Shown here one piece after another: positions 26,181 to 34,832 of a stretch of DNA of 46,318 bases. The notes below the pieces were generated by a model that saw only the letters and a program-made list of their open reading frames with translations, searched no databases and was not told where the DNA came from. Source of the stretch: Cyclobacteriaceae bacterium (GTDB taxonomy: Bacteria; Bacteroidota; Bacteroidia; Cytophagales; Cyclobacteriaceae); NCBI GenBank assembly GCA_022841475.1, contig JALHRJ010000032.1:1-46318 (forward strand), in the 5' to 3' direction. Position 1 is the first letter of the stretch, and each line of letters starts with the position of its first letter. Both the position numbers and the translations under genes were made by a program.

Positions 26181-26453
26181 ATGGCTATTTTAAACGCGCA
26201 ACAAATTAAGGAAGTTAACGAGGTTATCGCTGAAATAGAAAGGGCCGTAAAACCAAAATGTGAAATAGGGGCTCACGATAAGCCTTCTTTGACCGCGCTA
26301 CTAAAAACACAAAACCTGAAAAAGGAAGTCACCTATTTTAAGTGTAAACGGGAATACTCCGAGACCATCGTTATGCATTTTGTGAAAGAGAAAAACGTGA
26401 TCAAAAATCGGTTTCACAAAAATAGCCAGGCGCATATTTTTATATTGAAATAG
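26181..26453 (+). CDS. Small protein of unknown function, 90 residues
   Basis: I do not recognise this family. The protein is basic, with many lysines and two cysteines (in KPKCEIG and YFKCKRE), an acidic-helical N-terminus (IKEVNEVIAEIERAVK) and no signal peptide, so it is probably cytosolic. The charge and size would suit a nucleic-acid-binding or stress protein, but that is only a guess. Support for a real gene is the phylum-type promoter 24 bases before its ATG and open reading throughout. The second small gene lies 54 bases downstream in the same direction. Confidence 0.5.
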   Translation: MAILNAQQIKEVNEVIAEIERAVKPKCEIGAHDKPSLTALLKTQNLKKEVTYFKCKREYSETIVMHFVKEKNVIKNRFHKNSQAHIFILK

Positions 26454-26507
26454 ACTGAATCAAAAAGTAAAGAGGCTGCGATATTTTACATAATAAAAAT
26501 TAATTCA

Positions 26508-26705
26508 ATGACCGAAAGGGAACTGATCAAATTAGAAGCTACCATAAGAATTAAAATGGAAGAGATCAGAAAGCAGCGCGTGAGCCTGAAAGACTCTGGC
26601 ATTGGCGGATTAATGAACTCATTAAAGAAAGTGGATGAAGCCCTTTACGAAAAGATTCTTCCTGAGTATAAAAAAATGGTTAAAGACAGCAATATTTTCA
26701 AATAG
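26508..26705 (+). CDS. Small helical protein of unknown function, 65 residues
   Basis: No family was recognised. The protein is predominantly helical and charged (ELIKLEATIRIKMEEIRKQ, then LPEYKKMVKD), with a short SGIGG turn in the middle, and has no signal peptide. It follows the 90-residue gene by 54 bases, so the two might be cotranscribed; no promoter was seen in the spacer. A small cytosolic coiled-coil protein is the most that can be said. Confidence 0.45.
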   Translation: MTERELIKLEATIRIKMEEIRKQRVSLKDSGIGGLMNSLKKVDEALYEKILPEYKKMVKDSNIFK

Positions 26706-26740
26706 AGTCTTGCCATGTTCTATGTTCTCAACGAAACAGA

Positions 26741-27850
26741 CTAAAGCTTCAAATCAATACGCTTACTTGTATTAGCCGCCAGGTAAATCGCATCAACAAT
26801 TTTCATGTCTTTAAGTCCTTCTTCACCATCCACAGGAATGATGGTTTTTTTATTATTCAAAATAATTTCAGCCATCTCATCCATCTGTGTGGTTTGATGA
26901 GTTACATGCGGTTGTGTTAAAGCACCCAAGTGTGTACGTCCTTGGATAGGACCGTAGCCTGTAGACGGTTGCAACTCAGCAAAACCTTTTTCGCCATTCA
27001 GAAAAAACTTGTCAAGGTTGTTCATGGTATAGGTGCTAAGACATGAAGCAATAGCGCCACTGGCAAACCCTAATTGAAATTGAATGGTTTCATCAACGCC
27101 TTCCTTAAATTTCTGCGGATCAGTTTTAGTTTCCTGTGCGGTTACCCAGATGGGTTCCTCGCCCAGCATATAGCGTGCACCATTCACCGAGTAGATGCCA
27201 ATATCCATCATGGCGCCACCGCCAGCCAGCTTTTTTGATAGCCGCCATTGTCCAGGGTCGCCAATGCGAAATCCACTGAGCCCTTGAAAAAATAAAGGCT
27301 TACCAAACTCACCGGCTTGCCGCATACGCACAACTTCAAGCGTCTTGGCCTCAAAATGCATGCGGTAACCAATCAGTAATTTTACGTTAGCTTGCTTACA
27401 TGCAGTTACCATCTCTTGTGCTTCCACTGCATTTAATGCCATAGGCTTTTCGCAGATCACATGTTTGCCCGCCTTGGCCACACGAAGCGTCTGACTATGG
27501 TGAAGCCCATTGGGTGTAATGATGTAGACTGCATCAATGTCGGGGTTGTTTTTTATCTGATCGAAGTTCTCGTAGTTGTAGCAATTTTTTTCAGGGATGC
27601 CATACTTGGCCTGCCATGTTTTTACTTTGGATGGTGTGCCGCTTATTACTCCCGTTAGTTTTGCTTTGGTGCTCGCCAGCATAGCTTCTGCTACGCGGGT
27701 GCCATAACTGCCTAAGCCCATAATGGCCACTTTCAATATCGGGCCTTGCCAGGCAATGGATGAATGATCAAATGCATTTGCAAAAGCAGGTGCCAGGGGC
27801 AAGGTTACGGCTGCAGTAATTTTTTGCAAGAATAATCTACGAGAATTCAT
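26741..27850 (-). CDS. Tat-exported Gfo/Idh/MocA-family oxidoreductase
   Basis: The 369-residue protein begins MNSRRLFLQKITAAV, a twin-arginine signal. The Rossmann domain follows, with MGLGSYG near residue 45 for NAD(P) binding and the CEKP motif (lysine of EKP in the active site), then the GFO_IDH_MocA C-terminal domain. Such enzymes oxidise or reduce sugars, inositols or related polyols; the export signal points to a periplasmic role with bound cofactor. The ATG at 27850 is chosen because it gives the Tat signal; an in-frame start at 27877 adds nine residues. It is followed, in the same direction upstream, by cysM. Confidence 0.9.
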   Translation of the reverse strand: MNSRRLFLQKITAAVTLPLAPAFANAFDHSSIAWQGPILKVAIMGLGSYGTRVAEAMLASTKAKLTGVISGTPSKVKTWQAKYGIPEKNCYNYENFDQIKNNPDIDAVYIITPNGLHHSQTLRVAKAGKHVICEKPMALNAVEAQEMVTACKQANVKLLIGYRMHFEAKTLEVVRMRQAGEFGKPLFFQGLSGFRIGDPGQWRLSKKLAGGGAMMDIGIYSVNGARYMLGEEPIWVTAQETKTDPQKFKEGVDETIQFQLGFASGAIASCLSTYTMNNLDKFFLNGEKGFAELQPSTGYGPIQGRTHLGALTQPHVTHQTTQMDEMAEIILNNKKTIIPVDGEEGLKDMKIVDAIYLAANTSKRIDLKL

Positions 27851-27890
27851 AGCGTGTAATTTAAGATTGATACACAATAGTTAAACTTTT

Positions 27891-28769
27891 TTACCCAAAC
27901 AAATCAGAACTCAGGTAACGATCACCACGATCACAAATGATGAAGACAATAGTCCCGGATTCAATTTCATTGGCAATGGTAAGTGCTGCGTATAAAGCGC
28001 CACCGCTACTCATCCCCGCCAGGATACCTTCTTCTTTCGCCAGCCGTTGCGTTAGAGAGCGGGCATTTGTCTCACTTACATCTACAATACGATCAACACG
28101 GTTTGGTTCATAGATCTTAGGTAAAAATTCAGGCGACCACCTGCGGATTCCCGGAATACTCGAACCTTCTGTAGGTTGAGTGCCTACAATCTGTATCGCT
28201 GGATTTTGTTCTTTCAGGTATCGGCTTACACCCATAATCGTTCCTGTGGTTCCCATCGCGGAAATAAAGTGAGTCACTTTGCCTTGCGTGTCGCGCCAGA
28301 TTTCAGGGCCCGTAGTTTTATAATGCATTCCGTAATTATCGGGATTAGCAAATTGATTAAGAATATGATAGCCTTCTTTCTCCGCCATTTCTTCTGCGAG
28401 TTCTCGTGAGTATTCAATCGTGCGGGCAGCAGGTGTTAAGATCACGCGGGCGCCATATGCTTCCATAGCCAGTACGCGTTCGCGCGTTGAGTTATCGGGC
28501 ATAATCAAGGTCATGTTCAATCCCATGATTCGCGCAATCATGGCAAGTGCAATTCCTGTGTTGCCACTGGTTGCTTCTATAAGTTGATCTCCTGGTCTTA
28601 TGTCTCCACGTTCCAATGCACCTTTGATCATGCCATAGGCAGCGCGGTCTTTAACACTGCCGCCCGGATTGTCGCCTTCCAGCTTTCCCAACAAGGTTAC
28701 CCGTTTATTAACAGGTATATGCTGCAATTCTACCAAGGGCGTGTTGCCAATCAATTCTGCCAGTCTCAT
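27891..28769 (-). CDS. cysM: Cysteine synthase B
   Basis: The 292-residue PLP enzyme makes cysteine from O-acetylserine and sulfide (or thiosulfate for CysM). The PLP lysine is K40 in GGSVKDRAA, the TSGNTGIAL motif binds the carboxylate, and GTTGTIMG binds the cofactor phosphate. The length and sequence fit CysM rather than CysK, although the split of the two is not absolute. It lies 34 bases after cysE, whose product makes its substrate, so they form an operon. Start at 28769 is the normal N-terminus (MRLAELIGNTPLVEL). Confidence 0.9.
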   Translation of the reverse strand: MRLAELIGNTPLVELQHIPVNKRVTLLGKLEGDNPGGSVKDRAAYGMIKGALERGDIRPGDQLIEATSGNTGIALAMIARIMGLNMTLIMPDNSTRERVLAMEAYGARVILTPAARTIEYSRELAEEMAEKEGYHILNQFANPDNYGMHYKTTGPEIWRDTQGKVTHFISAMGTTGTIMGVSRYLKEQNPAIQIVGTQPTEGSSIPGIRRWSPEFLPKIYEPNRVDRIVDVSETNARSLTQRLAKEEGILAGMSSGGALYAALTIANEIESGTIVFIICDRGDRYLSSDLFG

Positions 28770-28803
28770 GTAGATCCTTATGAAATCAAATTTACAAATT
28801 CAC

Positions 28804-29613
28804 TCATGCTTCATTAACTACCATCCGGTTGCCTTGTGACTGGTAATAAATTTTTGTGTGGGGGTTAAGACTTTGAGTTATCCACACATTGCCGCCAATA
28901 ACACTGTGATGGCCAATGGTTGTTTCACCACCCAGAATAGTAGCGCCTGAATAAATTACTACGTGGTCTTCTATGGTTGGATGTCTTTTCTTTTCCGCAT
29001 CCTCTTTGTTTACACTTAAAGCGCCAAGCGTTACCCCTTGATATAGCTTAACATGGTTGCCAATAACAGTAGTTTCGCCAATCACAATTCCCGTTCCATG
29101 ATCGATACAAAAATAATTTCCAATACGGGCTGCGGGGTGAATATCGATGCCGGTTATGCTATGTGCGTGTTCAGTAATAATTCGCGGAATGCCTTGCACT
29201 CCTAACTGGTGTAGTTTATTCGCTATGCGATAGGCAGCGATGGCATAAAATCCAGGATAGGTTCGAATAACTTCACTTTTGCTTTTCGCAGCCGGATCTC
29301 CCTCATACATCGCACCAACATCCTGATGCAGTGTTTCAAATAACGTTGACAGATCATTAAAAAACTCGCTGGCAGTTTGCGAAGCATTGCCAATTCCACG
29401 AGTGGGATTGTGCAGAAGTATCCGCTCAAGTTCGCGCTGTAAGGAATTCAATAATTCTTCGAATTGAACCTCCGACAAGTGCGAGAGCTGGGTGAAGTCT
29501 GCGAATAAGGCACCCAATAAGTCTATAAAGAATTGTTTTACCTCTGCGGGAGCCGGACAGGTTGGGCATTCCTGGTGTGTAAGATATAGTTTGTGCGAAA
29601 AAGTCTTGTCCAT
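28804..29613 (-). CDS. cysE: Serine O-acetyltransferase
   Basis: The 269-residue enzyme acetylates serine with acetyl-CoA, the first step to cysteine. An N-terminal helical domain of about 130 residues is followed by a hexapeptide left-handed beta-helix with the active-site motif IDHGTGIVIGET and the VTLGAL and GGNVWIT turns. It lies upstream of cysM in a two-gene operon. The N-terminus has an ECPTCP motif that I cannot connect to a known function. The upstream region of about 140 bases holds no recognised riboswitch. Confidence 0.93.
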   Translation of the reverse strand: MDKTFSHKLYLTHQECPTCPAPAEVKQFFIDLLGALFADFTQLSHLSEVQFEELLNSLQRELERILLHNPTRGIGNASQTASEFFNDLSTLFETLHQDVGAMYEGDPAAKSKSEVIRTYPGFYAIAAYRIANKLHQLGVQGIPRIITEHAHSITGIDIHPAARIGNYFCIDHGTGIVIGETTVIGNHVKLYQGVTLGALSVNKEDAEKKRHPTIEDHVVIYSGATILGGETTIGHHSVIGGNVWITQSLNPHTKIYYQSQGNRMVVNEA

Positions 29614-29754
29614 GGTAATGAAAGGAGAAAATAGAGAAATAGGTTCATTAGCATAACGGATTTGCCACGATACTGTTATAAATCACGTACAGTGGGGTAT
29701 CCAATGATGCCTGATGGTTTGTGGAGTTTTTTATTAGTGTTTAAACCTTAGGGT

Positions 29755-30333
29755 TTACTTCACCACTTCCCCGGTTAGTAGACTTACTCTGTCAGTAAAC
29801 GGATTTCCGGAAGCTCTCCGAAAAGAAACTACCTGACCCACGTGCCATAAACAATCTGCAATGGGCCCGTTGATCTGATTCCAGAAGGGATACTCTATTT
29901 TACCGTTCCCTCGCTGGAAAATTATTCTTTTATTATTCATTTCTTCATCAGAGAAGGTACGCAGTTTGTCGCTGGCAGATTTGAGGTTCAGCAATGTTTG
30001 TTTGCGCATGTCTTCAAATGATAAAGATGGAGGCGACTGTGTCACATTCATAGTATAGGTTGTACTGTTTAAGATGATCAGCGACATCCCATAAATGTGT
30101 TCAATAGTTTGCAGGCATGTTCTTGCATCGGCACCAGGTTTATAATCGAGATCTTCTTTTCTCAAACCTTCGGTGGCCCAGTAAAATCGAAATCCTAATC
30201 CATCTACCATCCGGGCTGCCACCGTGCCAGCGGTAAATGTTTCCGGGTAGGGAGGAATTTGATAATAGGGCAAACTCTTGTCCTGAGCAATACTGTAGAA
30301 TGACAACAGAAGAAGGATTGGTAAATATTTCAT
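29755..30333 (-). CDS. Secreted DinB-fold protein
   Basis: The 192-residue protein has a signal peptide (MKYLPILLLLSFYSIAQ) and a four-helix bundle of the DinB family. Metal-ligand histidines are in TIEHIYGM and in LWHVGQVVSFRRASGNP, and the third can be looked for between them. DinB-fold proteins often bind a divalent metal and act as thiol transferases or unknown stress enzymes; export is less usual. It is the third gene of a leftward set with the sugar isomerase-like gene (30 bases before it) and a Gfo/Idh/MocA enzyme. The function cannot be specified. Confidence 0.75.
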   Translation of the reverse strand: MKYLPILLLLSFYSIAQDKSLPYYQIPPYPETFTAGTVAARMVDGLGFRFYWATEGLRKEDLDYKPGADARTCLQTIEHIYGMSLIILNSTTYTMNVTQSPPSLSFEDMRKQTLLNLKSASDKLRTFSDEEMNNKRIIFQRGNGKIEYPFWNQINGPIADCLWHVGQVVSFRRASGNPFTDRVSLLTGEVVK

Positions 30334-30363
30334 ACAAGAATGTCGAAATGTTTTTTAGGTGAA

Positions 30364-31227
30364 TTAAAGGGTTTTTAAAAATTTGGCACTTGGTTCAAAC
30401 GTAGGCATGTCCATTTCTACATAGAAGTTTTTGAGTCCACCCGATGTGGCGGCTTCAAAAAATTCTTTCCAGTCAACTTTGCCTTGACCTACAGGCACCT
30501 GAGTTTCGCCAGTGCCCGACCAATCGGATAAGTGCGCTGAAATAAACCGACCTGTAAATTTTTTGAAATAGTCGGCAGCTTTGTAGCCGGCAATAATCAC
30601 CCATACCTGAAATTGCATTTTGATTAGATCTGGATCCAGGTGGTTGAGCAACCAATCATAAATGAGTTCGCCTTCTAGTTTTTCAAACTCAAAGTTGTGA
30701 TTATGATACACCAGTTGCATGCCTTGCTTTTTAAATTGTTCGCCCAGTACATTCATTTCATCAGTTCTTTTCTTCCAATCACTCAGCGTAGCGCGGTCGG
30801 GTAAGCCCGGAGACGACATGACCATCTGTGTCATCCCTACTTCAAAGGCAAAATCAATTCGTTCTGGACCATGTTCTTGCAATTCCTTAAATCCATAATG
30901 ACAACTCCTACAGATGAGGCCCGCATCAGTTATGATGCGTTTCATTTCAGAAGCTTTGAGGGTCTGCAGCGGACCAAAGCCGGCATTGGCATAGCCAGGA
31001 GGCGAACACATTTCAATACTCTGATAACCTAAGCCCGCCATCAACTTTAAGGTACCGGGAAAATCCTTTACAAGCGCCTCCCGAATCGTCCAGCTTTGAA
31101 AGCCAATAGGCGCAGGTAGTTTTAGTGATGTGGCAGCTGTTAAATTGGCGAGTGGAGAAATTGCCAGGGCCGATCCCAATCCTGCAATACTCGTATTGAT
31201 AAAATCTCTTCTGGTAAATTTTTTCAT
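30364..31227 (-). CDS. Tat-exported sugar phosphate isomerase/epimerase-like TIM-barrel protein
   Basis: The 287-residue protein begins MKKFTRRDFINTSIAGLG, a twin-arginine signal, and continues as a xylose-isomerase-like TIM barrel (PIGFQSWTIREAL, CSPPGYANAGFG, LVYHNHNFEFEKLEGEL, and a late ISAHLSDWS). Metal-binding residues are in HNHNFEFE and in the later histidine and aspartate of the AHLSDW strand. Proteins of this family isomerise or epimerise sugars and inositols. The ATG at 31227 is chosen for the Tat signal; an in-frame start at 31260 is inside the upstream gene. It lies 11 bases after the larger Gfo/Idh/MocA gene. Confidence 0.88.
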   Translation of the reverse strand: MKKFTRRDFINTSIAGLGSALAISPLANLTAATSLKLPAPIGFQSWTIREALVKDFPGTLKLMAGLGYQSIEMCSPPGYANAGFGPLQTLKASEMKRIITDAGLICRSCHYGFKELQEHGPERIDFAFEVGMTQMVMSSPGLPDRATLSDWKKRTDEMNVLGEQFKKQGMQLVYHNHNFEFEKLEGELIYDWLLNHLDPDLIKMQFQVWVIIAGYKAADYFKKFTGRFISAHLSDWSGTGETQVPVGQGKVDWKEFFEAATSGGLKNFYVEMDMPTFEPSAKFLKTL

Positions 31228-31238
31228 GACTAAATTGT

Positions 31239-32774
31239 TTAGATACTTGATGGTTCCCAACCTTTGCGATACGTACGATTGAGATAGTTATTCGCTTCGG
31301 CAACATTAGTAATCTTCATGGTGGCAGCATCGTAATAGAGTGTCTTTCCGGTGCGCAAAGCCACTGCATATAAATTAATGGTTTCGGTAAGTGGCCAGGC
31401 ATCGCGCAAACTTCCTGGACACTGCGTTCCGTTTTTGATAGACGAAATAAAGCTTTTAGGAATATAATGATCCGGACTATTATCGGGCGCGGGATCTTTT
31501 CGGACCTCACCGGCTCTTTTTCCTGAAATGATCTGCGGGTTGTCGGCATGAAAGCCTGCGAGGATAATTCCCTGATCGCCAACAAACATCATTCCTTCCT
31601 GTGGTAACTCTTTATTTTGTTTTACGAGTTCTTCCGGCACGGCTGGTCGCATGCCCCCATCATACCAACATAAATCTACGGTTGGGCGATTAGCTTTTGC
31701 AGGAAAACGGAAGCGCACCATGCTCGCCATTGGAAAAGAGAAATCATTTCTGATGCGAAAGGGAACCTTGTCTTTGAAATCAACTGCATGACTGCGGCAG
31801 GGTTCAATAACGGTTGGTGCTTCTAATTGAAGTGCATTGAATACGGTCCACAAACTGTAATAACCCATATCAGCCATCGAGCCACCCCCGAAATCATACC
31901 ACCCGCGGAACACCATGTTAGTATAATTAGGATGATAGGGTCGATCACTTTCAGGTCCTAACCATAGGTCCCAGTTAAATCCTTTTGGTACAGGTGGAGC
32001 ATCTGTTGGCAATGAAGCATATTGTGGCCACACAGGCCGGTTAGTCCAGTTGTGTACTTCTTTTAAGTTACCAATGGCGCCACTGTTGATCCATTTCATG
32101 GTTTCATCCATGGGGTTATTGGCTTCCCATGCAATGAGGTGGGTGGTAGCGTTTGATTTTTTTGCCAGATCAACAACTTGTTTACCTTCTACAAGCCGAT
32201 TGGCAATAGGCTTATGGATGGTTACATGTTTGTTGCGTTTTAACGCGGCCATAGAAAGTATGCCATGCAGGTGATCGGGTGTCATGATTTTAACGGCATC
32301 AAAATCTTTTTCTTTGGCGAATAATTCACGGACATCTTCATAGGCTGTGCAAGCATTAAATTTTTCTGCACCCCGTTGCTGTTTATAATAGGTGTCTACA
32401 ATATCTTTTCCATTGTCCCGGCCTCCGGGAATGTCATTGTCGCCCCCGGCAGTCCACGTAGGGATGTTGAGTTTGGTGCGGATTTCGTTACGCAAATAAT
32501 CTTTACCCCAATCGCGATACCCGATGGCTTCCTTGCAGGGATCGCATACGGCAACGATTTGTAGTTCAGGTACTGATAGCAGCGGCAACATTTCGCGCAG
32601 CCCTTGTGTGCCAAGGCCGATATAGGCCATTGTAATTTTATCGCTGGGCGGAATAAAATTTTTGCCACCTAAAACATGCCGGGGCATAATGGTGAAGGCG
32701 AGGGCGGCCGAAGCTACACCACCGATAAATTTTCTTCGATTGAGGGCTTTTGGATTGTTGGTATTTTTTTCCAT
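31239..32774 (-). CDS. Tat-exported Gfo/Idh/MocA-family oxidoreductase, large type
   Basis: The 511-residue protein has a twin-arginine signal (NRRKFIGGVASAALAF near residues 12-27) and the Rossmann motif YIGLGTQG. The PDHLHGILSMAALKRNKHV and HKPIANRLVEGK regions contain the family HKP in place of the common EKP. It is longer than the usual 350-400 residues, as are many exported homologues of Bacteroidota and Planctomycetota. Its substrate is unknown; the neighbouring isomerase-like protein suggests a sugar pathway in the periplasm. The ATG at 32774 is chosen because the in-frame start at 32900 puts unrelated residues before the Tat signal. Confidence 0.9.
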   Translation of the reverse strand: MEKNTNNPKALNRRKFIGGVASAALAFTIMPRHVLGGKNFIPPSDKITMAYIGLGTQGLREMLPLLSVPELQIVAVCDPCKEAIGYRDWGKDYLRNEIRTKLNIPTWTAGGDNDIPGGRDNGKDIVDTYYKQQRGAEKFNACTAYEDVRELFAKEKDFDAVKIMTPDHLHGILSMAALKRNKHVTIHKPIANRLVEGKQVVDLAKKSNATTHLIAWEANNPMDETMKWINSGAIGNLKEVHNWTNRPVWPQYASLPTDAPPVPKGFNWDLWLGPESDRPYHPNYTNMVFRGWYDFGGGSMADMGYYSLWTVFNALQLEAPTVIEPCRSHAVDFKDKVPFRIRNDFSFPMASMVRFRFPAKANRPTVDLCWYDGGMRPAVPEELVKQNKELPQEGMMFVGDQGIILAGFHADNPQIISGKRAGEVRKDPAPDNSPDHYIPKSFISSIKNGTQCPGSLRDAWPLTETINLYAVALRTGKTLYYDAATMKITNVAEANNYLNRTYRKGWEPSSI

Positions 32775-33059
32775 GATCGTATGGTTTGAGGTATGAGGGA
32801 AGCGGTAGAAGCAATCTATCCATTTGCACCCTAAAAAGCCAATGCTTTTACATGAAGTGATGTTGACAGGTATAATTGCACAATTTGCGCTTCCAACCAC
32901 TGTTCGCAGGGAGATTGATCCGAAAACGCAAGGAGAGAGGTACGCGCACTTAACTTTGGGCTCAGCTTTTTTTAGAATAGGTCCTCTCCAAATGATTTGA
33001 AAATATTAATCAGATTATAACGCAAAGAATGTTTGAATAAAACTATCGGCTGCCCTCTT
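32775..33059. other. 285-base spacer without a recognised gene
   Basis: No open frame with a family match is seen. TTGACA (32863-32868) and TATAAT (32871-32876) stand two bases apart, too close to be a sigma-70 promoter. No clear phylum-type promoter for the oxidoreductase operon was found here. Confidence 0.5.
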
Positions 33060-34286
33060 TCAATTATGATCTGTTTTGGGTAAATCAAAGTATTCATTGA
33101 TCGTATGATCAAGTTGTTTACTTATTAAATTGAAGTTGTGTGGAATTGGTTTTAGATTGATAAGCTTACCAATTATTCGGCTTCGTTTGTAAAGTATAAA
33201 TGTATTTTTTGCTTTGGGATTTATTTTGTTTAAATCTATTTCAGATTCCTGGTCAGTAAAGGAAGGAACAAAAGTTAAGGCGACTTTTTCTAATTGTAAT
33301 TCCTTTCCAACATTTGCTAATTCCTTTTCCCTGTCACTTTGATTGTAATCTATTTCGTTACCATAAACGAAATAGACTTTAAGATACTTCTCTCTGTTCT
33401 TGCTTTCCTTTTCTAAAAAAGTCAACCATAATTTTATCTCAGCCCAATTCGGATTGTTGCCAACAAAATAGAGTACTCCGTGATACCAACCATATTTGCA
33501 TATGGGGCAGGTTCTTGTACCCTTGTCTGGACCCCAGGCGTGATAGGGAATAAATGAAATAATGTCCTCCCCAATATTTCTTCCTGAGTTTAGGTAGGTT
33601 GTTTTTTGCGGGTAGTCAGGAATATTTAATCCAAGAATAATATTTCGTTCGCCAATTTGTAAATCGCCCTTTTGAACCATTCTTAGCACACCACTTCCAC
33701 AACGGTTCTCCATTTTCTTTCTTTTCACCGAAGTCAAAAGTTTATCATCATCAAATACAAAATCATCAATGTAATATTCATTTAAGTCATTGGGTTCTTT
33801 CACCGTAAGATGAACGTGAGCAGGTTCATCATTCGTGGGATAGGTTCCTGGTCTTATTGTGTAGATGTAATATTTGCCTTCCTTATCAGTTTTTACCCAT
33901 CCACGAATGTAACCGTGAGTCTGACCAAGTTCGTTTGGTGGCATACTTCTCGTTTCCTCTGGTTTGTGTAAATATTTGCCGTCCGTGTTGGTCTGGTAGT
34001 AATATAACAGAACATCAGGTGCAGGTGTTTTTCCATCAATTTGGTAAACGATTCCCGTTAATAAAATTTTTTGCCCGTTTTGATTCCAACCTGAACTGGT
34101 ATCACTAGCACTGATTGTTTTAGCAATGCCATAGTATGTAAACACGCTGGTTCCAAACGCACCACTAATTGATTGTTGATTAGGTGTAGTTCCATTACTC
34201 TGTTTAGTTTGCCCATTGCAACTTATAAAAGTGCCAAGAGTAAAAAGCAGACCGATTTGATAGAGTCGTTTCAAAGCGTGTTTCAA
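33060..34286 (-). CDS. Intradiol dioxygenase-like lipoprotein with a C-terminal thioredoxin-like domain
   Basis: The 408-residue protein has a lipoprotein signal with cysteine at residue 23. Residues 70-185 resemble the intradiol ring-cleavage dioxygenase fold, with all four candidate iron ligands: Y105 (TDGKY), Y149 in TIRPGTYP, and H157 and H159 in PAHVHLTV. From about residue 225 a second domain carries TCPICKYG (C260, C263) and a thioredoxin-like pattern. Classical intradiol enzymes are cytosolic and open catechol rings; this exported form may act on phenolics, which is inference. The start is a TTG at 34286 with GAGGA five bases before it; no ATG precedes the signal. It lies eight bases after the NTF2-like gene. 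Confidence 0.78.
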   Translation of the reverse strand: MKHALKRLYQIGLLFTLGTFISCNGQTKQSNGTTPNQQSISGAFGTSVFTYYGIAKTISASDTSSGWNQNGQKILLTGIVYQIDGKTPAPDVLLYYYQTNTDGKYLHKPEETRSMPPNELGQTHGYIRGWVKTDKEGKYYIYTIRPGTYPTNDEPAHVHLTVKEPNDLNEYYIDDFVFDDDKLLTSVKRKKMENRCGSGVLRMVQKGDLQIGERNIILGLNIPDYPQKTTYLNSGRNIGEDIISFIPYHAWGPDKGTRTCPICKYGWYHGVLYFVGNNPNWAEIKLWLTFLEKESKNREKYLKVYFVYGNEIDYNQSDREKELANVGKELQLEKVALTFVPSFTDQESEIDLNKINPKAKNTFILYKRSRIIGKLINLKPIPHNFNLISKQLDHTINEYFDLPKTDHN

Positions 34287-34294
34287 TTTATTCC

Positions 34295-34804
34295 TCAGTT
34301 CAGATATTCTTTGCCGTTAACAAAAACTTGTCCGCCCAGTTCTTTCACGTCAAAATTAAGCCATCCTTTTTTTGTTTTTCTCCAGGTTTCAATGTGCTTT
34401 TGAGTAGTCAGAATTGTATCGATGGTCTTGCCATCTCTTTGAAACATCAGTCTTTCCCAACGTTGAGAAGTAAAAACAATCGCACTATCTCCACTTATTT
34501 TGAGGCTGTCGGCAGTATATTTATTACTTAATGTTCTGTCTATGATGCTCCAATCTCTAAGTGTGTATTCCCTTTGTTTTTCTCTGCTAATAATTTCACC
34601 ACGTTCGTCATATATTACAAAGTCTTCAGGAATTAGGTCCATATAAAGTTCAATGTCTTTAGCAGCAATGGCCTTCACACACATATCCAGCTGGCTTTGA
34701 ATTTCGTCCTTGACTTGGGATTCCGATTGTCGATTGTTAGTCGAACAGGCAGCCAAAATCGTATAAAGCCACATAGTTGCCGAAAAGGTGATTAGTTTTT
34801 TCAT
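34295..34804 (-). CDS. NTF2/SnoaL-like lipoprotein
   Basis: The 169-residue protein has a lipoprotein signal (AACSTN, cysteine at about residue 20) and a domain of the NTF2/SnoaL/DUF4440 type: an N-terminal helix (MCVKAIAAKDIELYMDLI), DFVIYDERGEIISR, and curved strands ending in KHIETWRKTKKGWLNFDV. These folds bind small hydrophobic ligands or act as enzymes. It lies eight bases before the dioxygenase-like gene, and its stop codon overlaps the Shine-Dalgarno of that gene's TTG start. The two are therefore likely cotranslated. The function is not known. Confidence 0.7.
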   Translation of the reverse strand: MKKLITFSATMWLYTILAACSTNNRQSESQVKDEIQSQLDMCVKAIAAKDIELYMDLIPEDFVIYDERGEIISREKQREYTLRDWSIIDRTLSNKYTADSLKISGDSAIVFTSQRWERLMFQRDGKTIDTILTTQKHIETWRKTKKGWLNFDVKELGGQVFVNGKEYLN

Positions 34805-34832
34805 CGTGTGTTTGTCAGTTTAAAGTTGCCGA

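Noticed and set aside
29742..29755. AAACCTTAGGGTTT as a terminator near the DinB gene
   Set aside because: The stem is short and no T-run follows on the minus strand.
32863..32876. TTGACA and TATAAT together in the 285-base spacer
   Set aside because: They are two bases apart, whereas sigma-70 promoters need about 17; and Bacteroidota use TAnnTTTG.
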